Part shown: piece by piece, positions 61,947 through 64,000 of the stretch
Position numbering within the stretch: position 1 is the stretch's first letter
How the letters are laid out: each line of letters opens with the position of its first letter
NCBI GenBank assembly: GCA_016788205.1
Contig: JAEUTA010000014.1
Coordinates: forward strand, 62,001-126,000
Direction of reading: 5' to 3'
Length of the DNA stretch: 64,000 nt
Origin: Flavobacteriales bacterium
GTDB lineage: Bacteria; Bacteroidota; Bacteroidia; Flavobacteriales_F; PHOS-HE28
Notes under the pieces: model-generated
Seen by the model: the letters and a program-made list of their open reading frames with translations, nothing else
Database searches by the model: none
What the model was told of the DNA's origin: nothing
Program-made: the position numbers and the translations under genes

Positions 61947-64000
61947 ATGACGCCGAGAACACTCTTCCTTGCCACACTTCTTCTGGTTCCGGCCACGTCC
62001 TGGTGCGTCCTCACCGTTAGCGTGGAGGTGGTGCATGAGACGTGCACGTATTCGAGCGGATCCGCGACCGCCGCTATCTCCGGTGGGGTGCCGCCTTACA
62101 CGTTCGCTTGGAACACCGGTGAGACCACACAGTCCATCAGTGGCCTGCCGGCCGGACAGTATTCCGTGATGGTGACCGATGGCAGCGGAGCTGAAGTGAC
62201 CGCACAAGGGGAGGTGTTGTCGATGCCGTACGAGCTGATGTCCATGATGAACGATATGCCCTGGTGTACGGCGCCTTTCCACGCCTTCAACGCACCGGAG
62301 GTATCCGGGCTTGTGAATACCTGGACGGTGAATGGGTCGCCGGCGATCCTGCACAATATGGGGATCTACGAGTTCCCCTCAGTTCCGACCGATGGTAGTT
62401 TCTCCTACCCGGTGGATGACGGCAATGGCTGTGCAGGTACGGTGTCGGGCATCAACGGTACGCAGATCACCGATTGGCCGCAACTCGCCGTGACCAGCGT
62501 AGTACCTTCTTGCGGTACGCAGCCTTTAGGGGCCATCAACCTGCATGCCGACGGTACTGTCCCTCAGAATGGTCTGTTCTTGCCGTTCATCGACCTGATC
62601 GATGGTAATGGAGTGCAATTGCAACGGTCAGCTTCTCCCGATGCCAACGGCAATGCCGTATTCCCTGATCTGGTTCCCGGGCTTTATGGATTCCATTGGT
62701 GGCTGGGCGTTACAGCCGAGCATCTTGATCCAGGTATATGCGCGTACGACACGGTGTGGGTCTCTGTTCCGAACCTGGGTGACGTCTGTGGCAGCATCTC
62801 GGGCAGAAGCTACTTGGACCTTGATGAAGATTGCACATTCGACGCCGGTGACGTGGGTCTGCCGTACGCTCCGCTGATGATCATGCCCGGCAACGACACA
62901 TTACTGACAGGCTCGCAAGGGCAATACGCGTTGCCGTTGTACAACGGTGCTTACACCTTGGAGCAACTGGATCCGACATTGGAACCCATTTGTCCGGGAA
63001 CCCAGCCGGTGCCGTTCACCATCGCATCCGATCAACAAGTGGTCGATCTCGCCAACAGCTCCACACTACCGCTCGATCTCGCGGTCGGGATCAGCGGCTC
63101 GTTGTTCAGGCCCGGGTTCACGACCAACTACCATCTTGTCGTGCGCAATATCTCACCTCAACAAAGTGGTCCGGTCACCGTTACCGTGGAATTGGACCCG
63201 TTGCTCCTTCCAGTGGGAAGCAGTGTTCCGCCTGCAACACAGGTCGGCAGTTCGTTCTCGTGGGAACTACCGCCGTTCGCACCTTTCGGGGAGTTCACCG
63301 CGCACATCCAAGTGCAGGTTCCCGTGGGTACGGCTTTGGGTACCCCGTTGACCACGAACGCCACCATTGAAACCAACCTGCCAGATGCCGTTGCGACCAA
63401 CGATGCGGCACAGGCACAAGATGAGGTGGTAGGTAGCTATGATCCGAACGACAAGCGAGCGACCACCAGCACGCGCACGAGCGACGAGCTTTATTTGATC
63501 GATGCTGATGAGTGGATCGACTACACCATCCGCTTCCAGAACACGGGCACGTTCCTGGCTGAATTCGTGGTGATCACCGATACGCTACCATCCACGTTGG
63601 ACCTGCTCACGTTCCAACAAGGAGCCGCCTCGCATCCGTTCACCGCCAGTTTCAAACCCGGAAGAGTGGTGGAATGGCGGTTCGATGGCATCATGCTGCC
63701 CGACAGCGCGAGCGATGAACCTGGAAGCCATGGTCTGGTCAATTTCAGGATACGGCCGCGCTTGCCGATCGCTCCAGCGACCGTTATCGAGAACGTCGCC
63801 AACATCTACTTCGACTACAACGAGCCGGTGATCACCGAGCCCAGCGTGTTGGTAGCGGAATTCAGTACCAGCATCGCGGAAGGACTGAAGAATGAACTAA
63901 GCGTTTCCCCTGTACCAGCCACCGAATTCCTCCAGATCCGTTCACGTACTCCGATCAGTAGCCTCCTGGTGATCGCTTCGGATGGTCGGCCGGTCCTTCA
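61947..64000 (+). CDS. T9SS secreted protein (paralogue 2, cut by window end)
   Basis: An open frame from ATG 61947 runs to the window edge without a stop. At least 684 residues are seen. It has a signal peptide (MTPRTLFLATLLLVPATSWC), the SprB-like GGVPPYTFAWNTGETTQSISG near 50, beta domains, then near 496 SYDPNDKRATTSTRT and the DYTIRFQNTG unit. The sorting domain begins near 650 (LSVSPVPATEFLQIRS) and is cut. It shares domain order with the previous gene, 7 nt downstream of its stop, so it arose by tandem duplication. Confidence 0.88.
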   Translation, partial: MTPRTLFLATLLLVPATSWCVLTVSVEVVHETCTYSSGSATAAISGGVPPYTFAWNTGETTQSISGLPAGQYSVMVTDGSGAEVTAQGEVLSMPYELMSMMNDMPWCTAPFHAFNAPEVSGLVNTWTVNGSPAILHNMGIYEFPSVPTDGSFSYPVDDGNGCAGTVSGINGTQITDWPQLAVTSVVPSCGTQPLGAINLHADGTVPQNGLFLPFIDLIDGNGVQLQRSASPDANGNAVFPDLVPGLYGFHWWLGVTAEHLDPGICAYDTVWVSVPNLGDVCGSISGRSYLDLDEDCTFDAGDVGLPYAPLMIMPGNDTLLTGSQGQYALPLYNGAYTLEQLDPTLEPICPGTQPVPFTIASDQQVVDLANSSTLPLDLAVGISGSLFRPGFTTNYHLVVRNISPQQSGPVTVTVELDPLLLPVGSSVPPATQVGSSFSWELPPFAPFGEFTAHIQVQVPVGTALGTPLTTNATIETNLPDAVATNDAAQAQDEVVGSYDPNDKRATTSTRTSDELYLIDADEWIDYTIRFQNTGTFLAEFVVITDTLPSTLDLLTFQQGAASHPFTASFKPGRVVEWRFDGIMLPDSASDEPGSHGLVNFRIRPRLPIAPATVIENVANIYFDYNEPVITEPSVLVAEFSTSIAEGLKNELSVSPVPATEFLQIRSRTPISSLLVIASDGRPVL

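Overview
The window is ordinary chromosome from a member of the phylum Bacteroidota, most likely an uncultured Flavobacteriales-type lineage with an unusually high GC content (high fifties percent by eye). The case rests on gliding-motility genes gldF and gldG, a complete MoxR/Bat operon, secreted proteins with a type IX secretion (T9SS) C-terminal sorting domain, a DUF6913 protein, few Shine-Dalgarno sites, and repeated promoter boxes of the Bacteroidota TAnnTTTG type. I see no IS element, phage gene, integrase, rRNA or CRISPR array.

Layout. 1-2138: end of an outer-membrane protein, a terminator, then a leftward thiolase and NlpC/P60 hydrolase. 2214-2662: three leftward tRNA genes (Arg-UCU, Pro-UGG, Ser-GCU). 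2879-6064: a large secreted beta-helix protein with dockerin-like C-terminal repeats. 6065-15042: a nine-gene leftward MoxR-DUF58-Bat operon held together by 1 to 8 nt overlaps after its first gap. 15226-16458: a MazG-like gene, a DUF4442 gene and a small membrane protein. 16463-19046: DUF2238 protein, outer-membrane barrel, ribH and a TPR membrane protein. 19200-20595: recF and a DciA-like gene. 20669-25236: ndk, two envelope proteins, nrnA and two FKBP-type lipoproteins. 25243-27939: RsmI-like methyltransferase, LMW phosphatase and dnaA. 28327-31245: thioesterase, then an IMPACT/YigZ protein, EamA transporter and ribD. 31315-36285: prmC, outer-membrane protein, ligA, DUF6913 and dapA. 36332-36937: exonuclease. 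36934-40921: a compact four-gene unit (nucleotidyltransferase, B12-type radical SAM enzyme, two methyltransferases) of unknown product. 41026-44071: haem-binding lipoprotein, rhomboid protease, META lipoprotein and dnaN, with DnaA boxes upstream. 44089-48059: gldF, a COX1-like remnant, gldG and a DUF4340 protein. 48217-53923: TPR protein, ABM monooxygenase, DUF62 protein, phoH, purC and a sodium:solute symporter. 53984-59460: lipoprotein, acyltransferase, suhB-like gene, lgt and mtaB. 59666-64000: two tandem T9SS secreted paralogues, the second running off the window.

How the genes work together. The window joins housekeeping (replication and repair: dnaA, dnaN, recF, ligA; riboflavin: ribD, ribH; translation: prmC, mtaB, three tRNAs; lysine, purine and lipoprotein synthesis) with the Bacteroidota envelope programme (Bat operon, Gld exporter, T9SS cargo, many lipoproteins). 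dnaA, dnaN and recF lie within 25 kb but are not adjacent. DnaA-box-like sites sit upstream of dnaN and recF, and I found none upstream of dnaA. The best candidate for an undescribed system is the four-gene operon at 36934-40921; the COX1-like insertion between gldF and gldG is the next most unusual item.
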